A stretch of DNA of 64,000 nucleotides, taken from Liolophura sinensis. Its lineage: Eukaryota; Mollusca; Polyplacophora; Chitonida; Chitonidae. Under the pieces are notes generated by a model that was not told the origin of the DNA, did not search any database, and saw only the letters and a program-made list of their open reading frames with translations. The position numbers and the translations under genes are program-made. The stretch lies in assembly GCF_032854445.1 (NCBI RefSeq), contig NC_088300.1, positions 10,874,191-10,938,190 of the forward strand, given 5' to 3'. Shown here piece after piece: positions 44,874 to 56,015 of the stretch (its first letter is position 1; every line of letters starts with the position of its first letter).

Positions 44874-47082
44874 GGCCTTCCCCTTGTAGGCACCTGTGTA
44901 AGCGATATTCAGGCAGTCATCTCTGCCTCAAAACCAGGAGTTCTGTGGATTTCTCTTTTAAGGCATTGAATTGTATTGCCCGTCCGTATAAAAACCCACT
45001 CTAGTGTAAGACCGTCAATAGTAACGATGATTAAAAATTATGGTAGGCAAATAATTGTTTCATCATTCACAATTTATTCTAATAAAATTCCAACAAATAT
45101 ATCTGTTGCCGACATATGTATCTGAAACGGACATTATTTGTTTATGTATTTGTCTGTTGTCCAACGCAATACTCAAGAATGGATCAGACATTAACGGATC
45201 GCTCGGGACAGTGAGCAGGTAATAGAGTGTGTGGTTTTCATGTGTTCCCTCCATCACCAGGGTTCATCATCAGTGAACGCACACAACCAATCAGCAGCTG
45301 CGCAGGCCCCGGCGGAGGGGATTCAGCCCCGTGCCTCGCTAGCTCTGACATGGCGGTAATCCAGAACGACCAGTCTGCCAGAACTTCTTAAGTTTTGCGT
45401 AAATATCCGGACAGGAGAGCGTACCTGGGCAGTGGGCCAATCAGATAGTGACTTCTATGATCCTTACTACCGGTATGTGAACTCACGCAGGCGTTCTCTA
45501 CAAAAAAATGTGTTTACAGGTCTCCTCGTACCTCGTCTTTGATTCAGTATACAAAGCCTCCTTTTAAACAACACAGTGTCTTCGTAAGAGTAAACAGTGA
45601 GATAGGTGAGAGACTAAGTTATGGCCCACGTGAGAGTTCCGCACAGATCACCTGGTCCAACCCGTAAACTGCCGGGCGTCGAGGTCAGGAGGTTCTGTAC
45701 ACATCAACCAATCATCGTCAACAGGACAACGACTTGATTCAGGAGAATTCAGCGATGAATGTGAGGATTGTTCACAACGAGACAGCTCTAACTTTCTCTC
45801 TCTGAGCAAAAAAAAAAAGAAAAAGAAAAAAGCATGGGGTAGGCTTACCTGTATAGTATATAAAAGTGCAGTTCATCCGAGAATTGTGTGTAAGTTTTAC
45901 CGAGCTAAGATCAGCAATAAACGTTTCACGTATTCTTTCTTAATAATGTGGACTACCCTGTATTTTTAGACGAGAACACGGTGCAATAGGCTCTGTACGA
46001 ATATATACCATTCCTTGAAAATGTTTCCCAGAAACGTCAAAAAATATATGAGCCATAACTCACAAATCTGAAATTAATTGCTGTCATCTGCCACTCACGA
46101 AGACTCCAATCCCCTCGCTTTGATTCAGTTATTTCACCCGACATGTGAGCTTACGAATGCGACAGGAAGTTGAATGGACAGGTAGGTAATAACAACACGA
46201 AGGCGCCTTTTTCTGCCGTTCCGATTATCAAACTACCACAGTATTTATTCCCTTTGATTGGAGTATACTCGGAGTTTATCTGTGGCCGACCCCGAACAGC
46301 TGAGGCCTGAACCTGAGTTATAGTGTCTATGCATTTCGAACTCCATTGTGATGGTTGTGATGTAATTTTTTTGCTGTAAAATATAGCTTAGATCGCGGCT
46401 GCAAGGTGCAGAGTACTGAATAAGTGGCACAATCATAACAAATGCTGACTAGTCATGCATGTAAAATGCCAACATATATACCGTGATAAATACTGGCAAT
46501 GTCAAATGTCAGCTTGCTACGCCCAATGCCAACTGACCATGTGCCAACATCCTATGTCCGGTGCTCTGATGCAAATTACTGAATGCTTGTAAACGAACAC
46601 AACCGCGGGTTGCATTCATTTATCTCACATTTATGATTTAATTTTTTCGCTTCGCTATGGCGAAGATATTAGACGATGTGCATTTTAGCCATTGTCATTC
46701 ATTTATTCGTTACTTTTGATAAATGTTTTTTCTGTCATTTTTCTGTTTGTTGCTTTTTGTTTTCTTGTAATTCGAAATCTTCTCTGAAATTATTCGCATA
46801 ATAACCACTACGAACTGTTTCTATCGAAAAAATTAATTGTTTTGTTATTTTGTTTTGGCCAGAGAAAGGGGTGGTGAATGGGTGGGGGTGGGTTGAGGGG
46901 GGGGGGGGCTTTTATTTAGAAATGCGCCTTCGTTATTCCATATTAAATACTTGTCAGCTATGTAAAAATCTAAACACTGGGCGTATTTGTAGCGGATATG
47001 ATCGCACTGGCATTGGCCAAAGGTGTTCTTTGTCCAGTCACTTCCTGGTATACACTCAAATATAGCGAAGCACAATCTGCTA
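44874..47082. other. 2.2 kb with no gene recognised
   Basis: No supported gene. An A-rich tract lies near 45807-45830 and a G run at 46897-46909, where short frames on both strands are compositional. Confidence 0.45.
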
Positions 47083-47250
47083 AATATTTATTTGTTTGTT
47101 TGTTTGTTTGTCGAGTTGTTTGTTTGTCAGTTTGTTTGATTGTCAGTTTGTTTGTTTGTTTAATTGTCATGTTGTTTGTTCAATTGTCAATTTGTTTGTT
47201 TACTTGTCTGTTTGTTTGTTTGTTTAATGGTCAGTTTGTTTGTTTAACTG
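47083..47250. repeat. (TTTG)n-derived repeat with interruptions
   Basis: Runs of TTTG broken by 'tcagtttg', 'taattgtcatg' and similar insertions. The plus and minus frames rich in Val/Cys/Leu or Lys/Gln/Thr are compositional. Confidence 0.95.
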
Positions 47251-47393
47251 TCACTTGTTTAATCCTGAATGAACAACATGGCATACATTCAAACACTGAC
47301 TTTTAACACTGGTATTTGCTATCAGACAACTTTGACCATTCGAAATTTTTCACATTGTCTACTGATTGACAATAATCCATAGGTATTCCTATT
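47251..47393. other. spacer
   Basis: Nothing identified. Confidence 0.5.
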
Positions 47394-47562
47394 AAAAGTT
47401 ATTAGGTCTGCCAGCAACCTGCGGATGGTCGTGGGTTTCCCCCGGGCTTTTCTCGGTTTCTTCCCACCATAATTGGCCGCCGTCGTATAAGTGAAATATT
47501 CTTGAGTACGACGTAAAACAGCAATCAAATAAATAAATAAATAAATAAATAAAAAGTTATTA
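47394..47562 (+). mobile_element. SINE, strongly 5'-truncated, with perfect 11-bp TSD
   Basis: The element starts in the body at 'ggtctgccagcaacctgcgg' (47405), so the whole tRNA head is absent, and ends in an uninterrupted run of 'ataaataa' to about 47551. The duplication 'aaaagttatta' is at 47394-47404 and 47552-47562. The long intact tail and perfect duplication suggest a recent insertion. Confidence 0.95.
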
Positions 47563-47912
47563 AAGCTTTTCACCTGGGAGAAAACGTTTACATCGCAAAG
47601 ATTGTTGTTTGTTTTGAAGTCTTTAGATAAGTTTATACAAATTTGTCTTCCTTGTTTCTGTGTCTGCTTTAATTCGCCTCTGGGTATACTTTAAATTATT
47701 CGTTCTTATCGATAACTTTTAACTGTGGAGACTATGAATCACTGTAAATCAGTAGAAAATGTTAAAGATTTCGAATGGCTGACTGACACAGACTGAAATG
47801 CCCCGAAATATATTTTTCGGGGCATTAAATCTCTTTATTAGTTTATCTTTTTCGCCCATGAGAAAGTGCATAAGCGTTACTGGTCAGTGATTTACACCGT
47901 CCTCCCTATCGT
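47563..47912. other. no gene recognised
   Basis: A small inverted repeat 'atgccccgaaatata' with 'tttttcggggcat' lies near 47799-47826. Otherwise nothing. Confidence 0.5.
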
Positions 47913-48052
47913 GCCGGGAGCATTTTCATGAAAATCACTTAGGAAGTAAGGCCTTAACTACCATGGGAACGTATGTTGTAGAGATATATAAAGGTCACTT
48001 AATAGCTAAGGGCAACTTAACACCAAGTACCCTTCATGAAACCGTCCCTGGC
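47913..48052. mobile_element. short foldback element, about 140 bp
   Basis: The left end 'gccgggagcattttcatgaa' and the inverted right end 'ttcatgaaaccgtccctggc' form imperfect terminal repeats. An internal 'ttaactaccatgggaacg' resembles the internal part of the element at 44745-44873. Confidence 0.55.
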
Positions 48053-49600
48053 CTAAATCCGTATTGAGTACTAAATCCGTACTAATTCAGCAGTGTCTTA
48101 TGAAAATGTCCTGTTTTAAACAACCACTGTTCTCGGTCTGCTAAAGGACTGAGATACAGTCTGCACACAAGCAACAACCCTCCTCGTACTGTGCTCGAAA
48201 TGACTAAATAAACCCAAACAGTTGTTGAAACATTGACCTCAATTAGCAGCGTAAACTATTTTACTGAAAACACAATGAAACGCTGTTAAAATGAAAGCAT
48301 TCTTTACGTCCTGACCTGGAATTTTGTGGCCTATTTTTTTAACCAGTAAATTAACAGTGATGAAGCTTGGCTGCACATGTGGACAATTACCTCGTATCAC
48401 TTAACTTGCCTACATGACACTTAACTGTAATCGGTACGTTTATTTTCTTAGCTGTGTCGACGAAGTATGTCGGAAACTTAAAGTTTTTTTTTTAAACCGA
48501 CTTGTAGTGATGCGTGCAGAAGGTTTTAAGTAAATCACTGATTACATTATCGACATAACTTTATGATCAGAAGCAAATGGCCTGTTCTCTAATAAATGAA
48601 GAATGGTTGATGAGAAATCGATACGGATATACTTTTTACATGACATATCAGCTGTGAAATCCCGCGCACGTTTAAGATCAGGACAATAACCCTAAAGCAG
48701 ACGGATCAAAGGACCCAGTTAATAGAGCTATTTCTGACACAGAAATACACTGTTTCGTTTCCCAGGAAAAAAAACACCTTTCGGTCACTTAAGACAAGGT
48801 GCGACGAAATCGTGTAGGCCTAATATCCACTCCTTTTCAGTTTAATGGCCATGAAGCTTCTCTCTGCCACAGACGGGCGGGGAGGGACCAGAGCGAAAGG
48901 ATCGGGGTGGTTCGAGCTGATAGTTCACTTGTACTCATCTTAAACAAGTAACTTTAGTATTTGTTGATTTTATGTTGGACTCAAACCTTACGTATTACCC
49001 GACATACTGTGCAAAGCGTCCATACTGCTACAGTAATGATTCGAGGGGTTTGGAGAACGAGAGTGACATGCATGTAGCTATTATGTCAGATTCAAATTGA
49101 TGAGTATCCAAGTTGAAGACACTGAATACAGAAAACTGTGCAACGCACAGTAACGAGGAGCTAATATTTTAACTGCATACAAGCTGCCAATTACCCAGTC
49201 GTGATTAAGTGGAAACCTGGCAAGCAGGTGTCTGAATGCCATAGGGTGAGTGTACAGGTTAAAGCAGAAAATAAGTCACCATCAAACAAGGACAATTAAA
49301 GTCAGTCTGAAAACAGGAGCCACTCTGTTTGTGGGCGGAATAATGGTGTGATCTGTGTGCTGATGAACGGTAACAGCCACAAGCTACTGAGCAGGCAAAC
49401 AATGGTGAGGCGTGTGCAAAGATTACACCGTATCACAAGCATAATAATCTCCGTAAACACTCCTATCACGGCGTCTGAATCATCTGGCACAAGTAATCAT
49501 TCACATCAACGCATACACTATGGCTGTGTGTTCCTTCAATGTGTTAAAAATTACCGTTCTAAGACAAGATCCCTTTTTATCCCTCGTATGTAAAACCTGA
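48053..49600. other. no gene recognised
   Basis: Frames at 49302-49490 and 49348-49593 overlap each other on opposite strands and show no domain. Confidence 0.45.
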
Positions 49601-49810
49601 GACTGCATAAATTTGGTTAGCATGTCACGTTGTTATGTAAAACTGTAACGGCTTAAATCGTGAATACAAGTCACGTTCTCTGGTACAAATCTGAAGCGGA
49701 TTAAATCTTGTCGGCACGCCACGTTCAAGTGAAGGCCTACTAATCCAAAACGGTGTAAACGTTGTTAACATATCGCGTTCTTATGAACAAATCTGAGACG
49801 AATAAGCATT
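49601..49810. repeat. highly degenerate ~60-bp repeat, about 3-4 units
   Basis: Segments with 'cacgttcttatg', 'aaatctgagac' and 'ggattaaatc' recur with weak similarity. Probably an old tandem array. Confidence 0.45.
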
Positions 49811-49828
49811 CATGTTTGATACAACATA

Positions 49829-50030
49829 AGCTCAAGTCCAGCTCATGCTGGCTTCCTCTCCGGACGTAAGTGGGAAGGTCTTACAGCAACCTCCGAATGG
49901 TCGTGGGTTTCCTCCGGGCTCCGCCAGATTCCTACAAGCATAATACTGGCCACCGCTGTCGTATAAGTGAAATATTCTTGAGTACGGCGTAAAACATCAA
50001 TCAAATAAATAAATAAATAAAATAAATCAT
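49829..50030 (+). mobile_element. SINE, 5'-truncated at the B box
   Basis: It starts at 'agctcaagtccagctcatgc', the B-box position, and ends with an 'aaataaataaataaa' tail. The flanks show no clear duplication. The start point matches that of the copies at 5413-5594 and 33983-34177. Confidence 0.9.
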
Positions 50031-50654
50031 ATAACCATACACATACCCTCACAGGGAATAATACATGTACGGGAATCGGTACTTCCTGTGTTTCAGACGC
50101 GCGTCAGTCAACTTACCCACGGCTAGTACTGGTTTCCTTCCCATATGAACCAACAAACAACACAAATAAACAAAAGAGGCGACGACTACTTTCCAGATCT
50201 CTGATAAGAGCATGTCTTGTTGGTAAGTTGGTAAATCTGTAGCATTGGTTACAATGTGGCTCAATAACAAATCTTGACCAGGTGATTATAAAAGCTTGTA
50301 ATAAATCAGTTACAGTTCGAACTGTTTGCAAGGCCGAGTTGTGCAATGGGATCTCTCTGAATGTCTTTACCATTGACAAATGAGGTCGCCTGTACAACTA
50401 GTTATGTGCACAGCTCTACCGTTTGCCATTTATATCAAGTGGAGATGTTTGTAATTTGCCAAGATGTCTACTCAGATATTTGTGATATCGAGGCTAATGT
50501 AAATCTCATGTTCAGGCAAGATGTCCAGATGAGCCCAGGGCAGTAGTACAGACATTATGTCATTTCTAAATATAAGCCTTTCCAATGGTGCCATTTGGGT
50601 TACAGTGGAAACAACCTTTGTAGGGGGACGTTTTACAACAACCGTAAATTTGCT
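50031..50654. other. no gene recognised
   Basis: A 94-residue minus-strand frame (50113-50397) has mixed composition with a hydrophobic stretch (RLFCLFVLFVGSYG) but no recognised family, and it overlaps another minus frame. Confidence 0.4.
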
Positions 50655-50766
50655 TCATATTTGTTTATTTACTTGACTGGTCACTTACCACGGCGGCCCG
50701 CATTGTGGTGGAAGAAAACAGGGCAGAGCCCAGGGGAAACCCACGGCCATCCGCAGGTTGCTGTCA
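50655..50766 (-). mobile_element. short SINE fragment
   Basis: The minus strand matches the SINE body ('cagcaacctgcggatgg' in diverged form, 'gggctctgccctgttttc') and part of the tail. Sequence between 'tgaaatattc' and the tail is deleted. No duplication is seen. Confidence 0.82.
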
Positions 50767-50844
50767 AACTCATGCTTTTTAAAGTGTGCCGATCATTATT
50801 TTCATTTTTCCACGTCTGTCATGTAGATACGTGGGGGAAATGTA

Positions 50845-50937
50845 ACATCTCTACAATGTACCATCCCTACAATGTAACATCCTTACAATGTAATATCTCT
50901 ACAATGTAACATCCTTACAATGTAGCATCTCTACAAG
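50845..50937. repeat. 16-bp tandem repeat, about 6 copies
   Basis: Unit 'acatccctacaatgta' with 'acatccttacaatgta' and 'acatctctacaatgta' variants. Confidence 0.94.
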
Positions 50938-51107
50938 GATTGGGCAAACACTCTGACTAATTGTTCCAAACCAAAGGTAGTTCAGTGACCGTTAGCTGTT
51001 CACGTGACCTGACCTGGTAATAGCAAATGGCCTGCAAAATAACCTACTGCACAGCTAGAAAACTATCTGAACTGTGGTGGATTAGGCCCTACTAGGAACT
51101 GAGAAGC
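50938..51107. other. spacer
   Basis: Nothing identified. Confidence 0.5.
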
Positions 51108-51245
51108 TGATCAACGTCCCTGATGAACGGTATCGGCTATCATCCACTTGGCTAATTGTTCATCAACGTCCCTGAGAGCGGTGTCGGGTATCATCAGTTG
51201 ACCACTTGTTCATCAACGTCCCTGAGAGCGGTGTTGGATATTATA
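51108..51245. repeat. ~55-bp tandem repeat, about 2.5 copies
   Basis: Phrase 'catcaacgtccctgagagcg' plus 'gtgtcgggtatcatc' and a partial first copy with 'gatgaacggtatcgg'. Confidence 0.88.
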
Positions 51246-52058
51246 AGTTATTATAAGTTATATTATACAGTGCTCTGGTGCTCAAGTAAAGAGTTGCACA
51301 GGCACTTTCTCTGGACTGCCCATTTAGCACCAAAACAAGGCAATGGCTCGGAATGTATATTGCTAGATTGACCTCCACTGATCGAGTGGGCATCGGAAAA
51401 AATTCCACCTTGGTTAATAATCTGGCAAGACACCCGTATCTCCACTGCGTTAGCGGCTCTTATACCCAGCCTGTTCCTTCGCATATACACAAACACTCTT
51501 TCCCTCAACACCTCCCCACCCCCACCCTCTTCCCTTGTAGTTCAATCTGGCGAGTTGAGGCGGTGGCTATGTCGGGTAATAGAGTTTCTAGATGGCATGT
51601 CATAATAATTCACCAATTAAATCAGTGCAGGAGACTATGGGCGACTTGACCGTCAGAGAAGGAATGACGAAGGGTATAGCGGTGAATTGCAAACCTCTAC
51701 AATACTAGAGATAATGGTTAATCGATAATCAAGCCCCATTTCTTCCCAATATTCGCCACTTGCTAGCTGTTTGAAGAACACTTGCATTATTGGCTTCTCA
51801 ACGGGGCCTAAAGACCATTTTATCTTCAGAGCACTCACATATCACACAGCAATATATCAAGCAAATATAGCCCTATTCTTTTAGTAAGATAAAAACTGAC
51901 ATATGTAGTCGCTTCTAGGTGACTGAAGTATAAGCTCGATTTTAGGAGTGGCATCTTCCAAATAAATGAAAATTTATATTGGACATATTTAAACGTATCG
52001 CCTCGGTATGGTCTATTTCTTTCAGCCAGTCGCCTACATTCATGTGCCGGTAAAATCA
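51246..52058. other. no gene recognised
   Basis: Frames at 51263-51511 and 51353-51649 overlap on opposite strands. Minus frame 51653-51838 is of mixed composition. No domain is recognised. Confidence 0.4.
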
Positions 52059-52757
52059 TAGTCGTTACCAAAATTGCCTTTAGTCAGTGACATGTAACAA
52101 CACTATTTTTACACACGGGTAAGTTTGAGGTTCATATTATTGCAAGGAAAATGAAGTTAGAACACTTTTTCTAATTCATCATGTTTAAGTCCATAAGCTC
52201 GGTTTTGACGGCAAGAACCCACTGCCTCGGGTGACGTCATAATTATTTAAAAACCAGTGGCATGCTCGATTTTCCCCGGTGCTCGACATGTTTTGACGGA
52301 GTGCCACACCTGAATCCAGTTTTACAAAGTGGGGTACAAGATTTATTTATCGTACATTTGTCAAACGATATTTTGTGCGTCGCTATTACCGTCCCATTAT
52401 AATAATGTTGACGACGTCGGCATGATAATGTGCGATTATCGTCTTTGTGAAACTGGGCCCAGCTAGCTAAACTGCTATCGACTTTACCGTAAACCCTGTT
52501 TTTTTATGCTAGCAAATTAAAGAGAGACCGTACCGTATCTACGTCCACTGTCCAGCATGCAACTTGCTGTCGAATAACTATGATGTCACCCGAGGCTATG
52601 AGTTCTTGGTGCCGAAACTACGCTCATGCAGTTTAACATTATGAATTACAAAAAAGTATTCTAACTGCATTTTCTTTGTAACAATGTGGACGTCCAACAT
52701 ATCAATGTGTAGAACCTGTTGTTGCGTGTCACTGGTTAAAGGCAATTTTGGTGGCCA
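52059..52757. mobile_element. ~700-bp non-autonomous element with ~190-bp terminal inverted repeats
   Basis: The left arm (52059-52265) carries in order 'accaaaattgcctttagtca', 'aagttagaacac', 'ggcaagaacccactgcctcg' and 'ggtgacgtcataattatt'. The right arm (52570-52757) is its reverse complement with about 75-80 percent identity by eye. The middle holds a further small foldback element (52316-52460, ends 'ccagttttacaaagt' and 'ctttgtgaaactgggccc'). There is no open frame of useful length, so it would depend on a transposase from elsewhere. Related copies are at 20165-20330 and 42871-43018. No target duplication is clear, so the superfamily is not assigned. Confidence 0.82.
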
Positions 52758-53334
52758 GTACGACTGATTTCACAGACAGGCTAAAAGATATAGACTATAG
52801 CATTCAATTGTCTCGAAAAAGTCTTCTGCTGTTTTATGATACATCAGTAAGCCAAGCTTTTAAGGAATATTTAGATGGAGGAAAGGATGCCTCAGGACAA
52901 GTGCAGTACTCAACTATTGGTCGTTTGGTGGAGCTGGTAGGCTTTATAACCTAACGGTTCCACATAGTGAACTCATTGCACCTTCACGGGAAGAACAAAA
53001 TTATTATACAATTTTGAAAATGTCCTTAAGGCTTTTCTTAAAATCGCCTATCACCTACCTTTTAATAAGTAGGCATCATACAAGTTCTGTAAAATGTTGC
53101 CCAACAGTAGGTCTTCTTGCAGGCTTTGCTGTCAATTAAGAAGCTTTGAACATAGGACATTGACATTTCTGATTCATGCTCGTCAGACTAATGAAAACAT
53201 TTTGCAGTAGTAAATAACACTATCGTGTATACACAAACACATTTATCAGATGTTCAACTTACCCTTTGGGGATACATATCTTTATCAGCTCGGACCCGGA
53301 AACCATCCTTGGAATACTCCTGCAAACACATTAC
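52758..53334. other. no gene recognised
   Basis: A 68-residue plus-strand frame (52748-52954) begins within the element arm and continues into unique DNA with mixed, protein-like composition (TDRLKDIDYSIQLSRKSLLL). No family is recognised. Confidence 0.4.
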
Positions 53335-53885
53335 ACATATACATACAGCAACCAGAACTATCGAACACAATAACCAGAACTATCGTATACAAAAACCAGA
53401 ACTGTCATACACAATAACCAGAACTATCGCACACAATAACCAGAACTATAGCACACAATAACCAGAACTGTAGTACACAATAACCAGAAATATCGCACAC
53501 AATAACCTGAACTGTAGTACACAATAACCAGAAATATCGTATACAATAACCAGAACTATTGCACACAATTACCAGAACAGTCGCACTTAGTAACCAAGAC
53601 TGTCGTAAACAATAAGCAGAACTATCGCGCACCATAACCAGAACGGTAGTACACAATAACCAGAGCTATCGTGCAAATAACCAGGACTGTCGTACACAAT
53701 AACCAGAGCTATCGTGCAAATAACCAGGACTGTCGTACACAATAACCAGAACTATCGAGCACAATTACCAGAACTGTCGTAAACAATAACCAGAACTATC
53801 GTGCACAATAAACAGGACAACCGTACACAATAACCAGGACTGTCGTAAACAATAACCAGGACTGTCGTACACTACACCAATTCTC
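53335..53885. repeat. 22-bp tandem repeat, about 24 copies
   Basis: Unit 'acacaataaccagaactgtc' plus 'gt', with 'actatcgc' and 'aggactgtcg' variants. The minus frame 53405-53656 is an array product. Decayed units in inverted sense ('ttctggttattatgtataac') continue near 53945-54040. Confidence 0.95.
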
Positions 53886-54054
53886 GTAAAACCATACAAC
53901 AGTTAACTTGGGTATGTACATAATTTTCGGTTTTGGCTATATGCTTGATTGGTTCTGGTTATTATGTATAACAATTTTGGGTACTGTGTTCGACAATTCT
54001 GGGAATTGTGTACGATGATTTTGGTTATTGTGTATAGGAATCATACAGCTAGAA

Positions 54055-54625
54055 AAGAAATACTTTGCATGGGTACAGTCCTAGGTTGAAAACATTGGAA
54101 AGATACATCCCGAGAAGAAATACGCTACAGGGATACAACCCGACATTGCAAGGATACATTCCAAAAGGAAACACGTTACCGGGATATATCCCGACAGGAC
54201 AACCATTGCAGGGATATATTCCAAGAAGAAATACACTATAGGGATTTATCCCGACAAGGTAACACTTGAGAACATTGCAAGGATACATGTCGACAATATG
54301 GCACTTCTAGGATACTTCCTCACCACAGTGACATTGGAGGGGTACTTCACGACCTGAATAGCAGTGGAAAGGCACTTCCCGACCAGAATGGTATTGGGAG
54401 GATATACCCCGACCAGAATGGTATTAGAAGGATACTTCCCGACCATAATGGTATGGAAGGATACTTCCCGACCAGAATAGTGTGGAAGGAATGCTTCCTC
54501 GACCAGAGTGGCTTTGAAAGGATACTTCCCGACCATAATGGCATTAGAAGGATACTTCCGGCCAGAATGGTATGGAAGGGATGCTTCCCGACCAGAATGG
54601 CGTTGAAGGGATACTGTTTGGTTTT
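54055..54625. repeat. ~30-bp tandem repeat in two related blocks
   Basis: A first block (54055-54330) uses 'gggatacaacccgacattgc' types. A second block (54335-54625) uses 'ccgaccagaatggtattaga' plus 'aggatacttcc'. Both derive from a unit of the form 'ggataca.cccgac'. The frames on both strands (up to 133 residues, Ser/Tyr/Gly/Pro-rich) are array products. Confidence 0.9.
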
Positions 54626-55245
54626 GATGCATTTGGTTTATCATCATGGAGTTATAACATAAATCCCGTCATACCATACCAGGCAGGCTGCAGTGCCAAA
54701 ATACTTATAGCATTGTCTCCTTGATGTGAATAGAGTATACAGAACAACTGGATGTCTACGTGTAAGCACCAGTGCACACATACTGACAGAAATAATACGC
54801 AGACAGCCAGAAAAGTGGTACATGCCGACGTCGTCAACAATCGTAGACATTGCCCGCTGTTTGATTAAAAAGGTTCCCTGGGAATTCGTGCTCGTACTGG
54901 AACATTCACTATTATATTTTTTATTTTCTAATGAAATCAAAGCAATGCTTTACTAAATCAAGGTTTTTTCAGTGCCGAAGTCTTTTTTTGAGTACTCAAC
55001 AAAAACACGCAATATAAGGCCAGAAAGAACACAAATGTAACAGGCTCTTTGACTGGGACAGTGCACGAGCTCCATCAACAACCATCTCACATCTGTTTTC
55101 CAAGGTATGCTTCCAAAAGTCAGAGCATTTACTGTGCTACTTTAGTTATTTTTGATTGCTTCAGACTGCTCATTACTATTTAATGATAAATACCATCACG
55201 GTGTAATCCAAACATTTCGCCAGTTTAAGTATTAAACTCAGGGAA
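54626..55245. other. no gene recognised
   Basis: Frames at 54644-54956 overlap on both strands. No domain. Confidence 0.4.
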
Positions 55246-55330
55246 CGGGTCGAGAGCGAGTGGTTAACACGTTTGCTTTTCAGTTGCGAGAACATACCAG
55301 ATTCAAATTCAAGCCCAGTCCCGTAACATG
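55246..55330 (+). repeat. tRNA-like SINE head
   Basis: 'gagagcgagtggttaacacg' resembles an A box, and 'gattcaaattcaagccc' a B box, at about the spacing found in tRNA-derived SINEs. It resembles 8300-8388. No body or tail of either SINE family follows, so it is a fragment or a third family. Confidence 0.45.
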
Positions 55331-55444
55331 TCGCCCCCATCCCAGTCCACGACATTCGTACGGTCTTTTGTACAGTGTAACGTTAGTGAAGACCATTTAT
55401 CGTCCATCAATACGACGTGCATTTATTTGTATGTGCGTCAGATA

Positions 55445-56015
55445 GAAGTTTGTCAGTAACCTGGTTATCTCCACCCATAACACTTGCTAACAAAACTGAC
55501 CGCCATAACATGGCCTGGGCTTTGTTGGTTATCTCCACCCATACAACTAAGCGCTATAGCATGTTCTGTGCTTTACTGGTTATCTCCACCTATAAAACTG
55601 ACCGCTATAGAGTGGTTGTGCTTTGCTGGTTATCTCCACCCATAAAACTGACCGCTATAGCATGGTCTGTGGTTTGCTGGTTATCTCCACCCATAAAACT
55701 GACCGCTATAGAATGTTCTGTGCTTTGCTAGTTATCCCCACCCATAAAACTGATCGCCATAACATGGCCTGGGCTTTGCTGGTTATCTCCACCCATAAAA
55801 CTGATCGCCATAACATGGTCTGTGGTTTGCTGGTTATCTCCACCCATACAACTAACCGCTATAGCATGGTCTGTGGTTTGCTGGTTATCTCCACCCATAA
55901 AACTGATCGCCATAACATGGCCTGGGCTTTGCTGTTTTTCTCTACCCATAAAACTGACCGCCATAGCATGGTCTGTGGTTTGCTGGTTATCTCCACCCAC
56001 AAAACTGACCGCTAT
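55445..56015. repeat. 51-bp tandem repeat, about 11 copies
   Basis: Unit 'ctggttatctccacccataa' plus 'aactgaccgctatagcatgg' plus 'tctgtggtttg'. The period is 17 codons, so a plus-strand frame of 150 residues (55623-56075) and a minus frame of 108 residues stay open. Within-array variants ('gatcgccataac' versus 'gaccgctatagc') are shared among units, as in a homogenising array. Confidence 0.96.
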
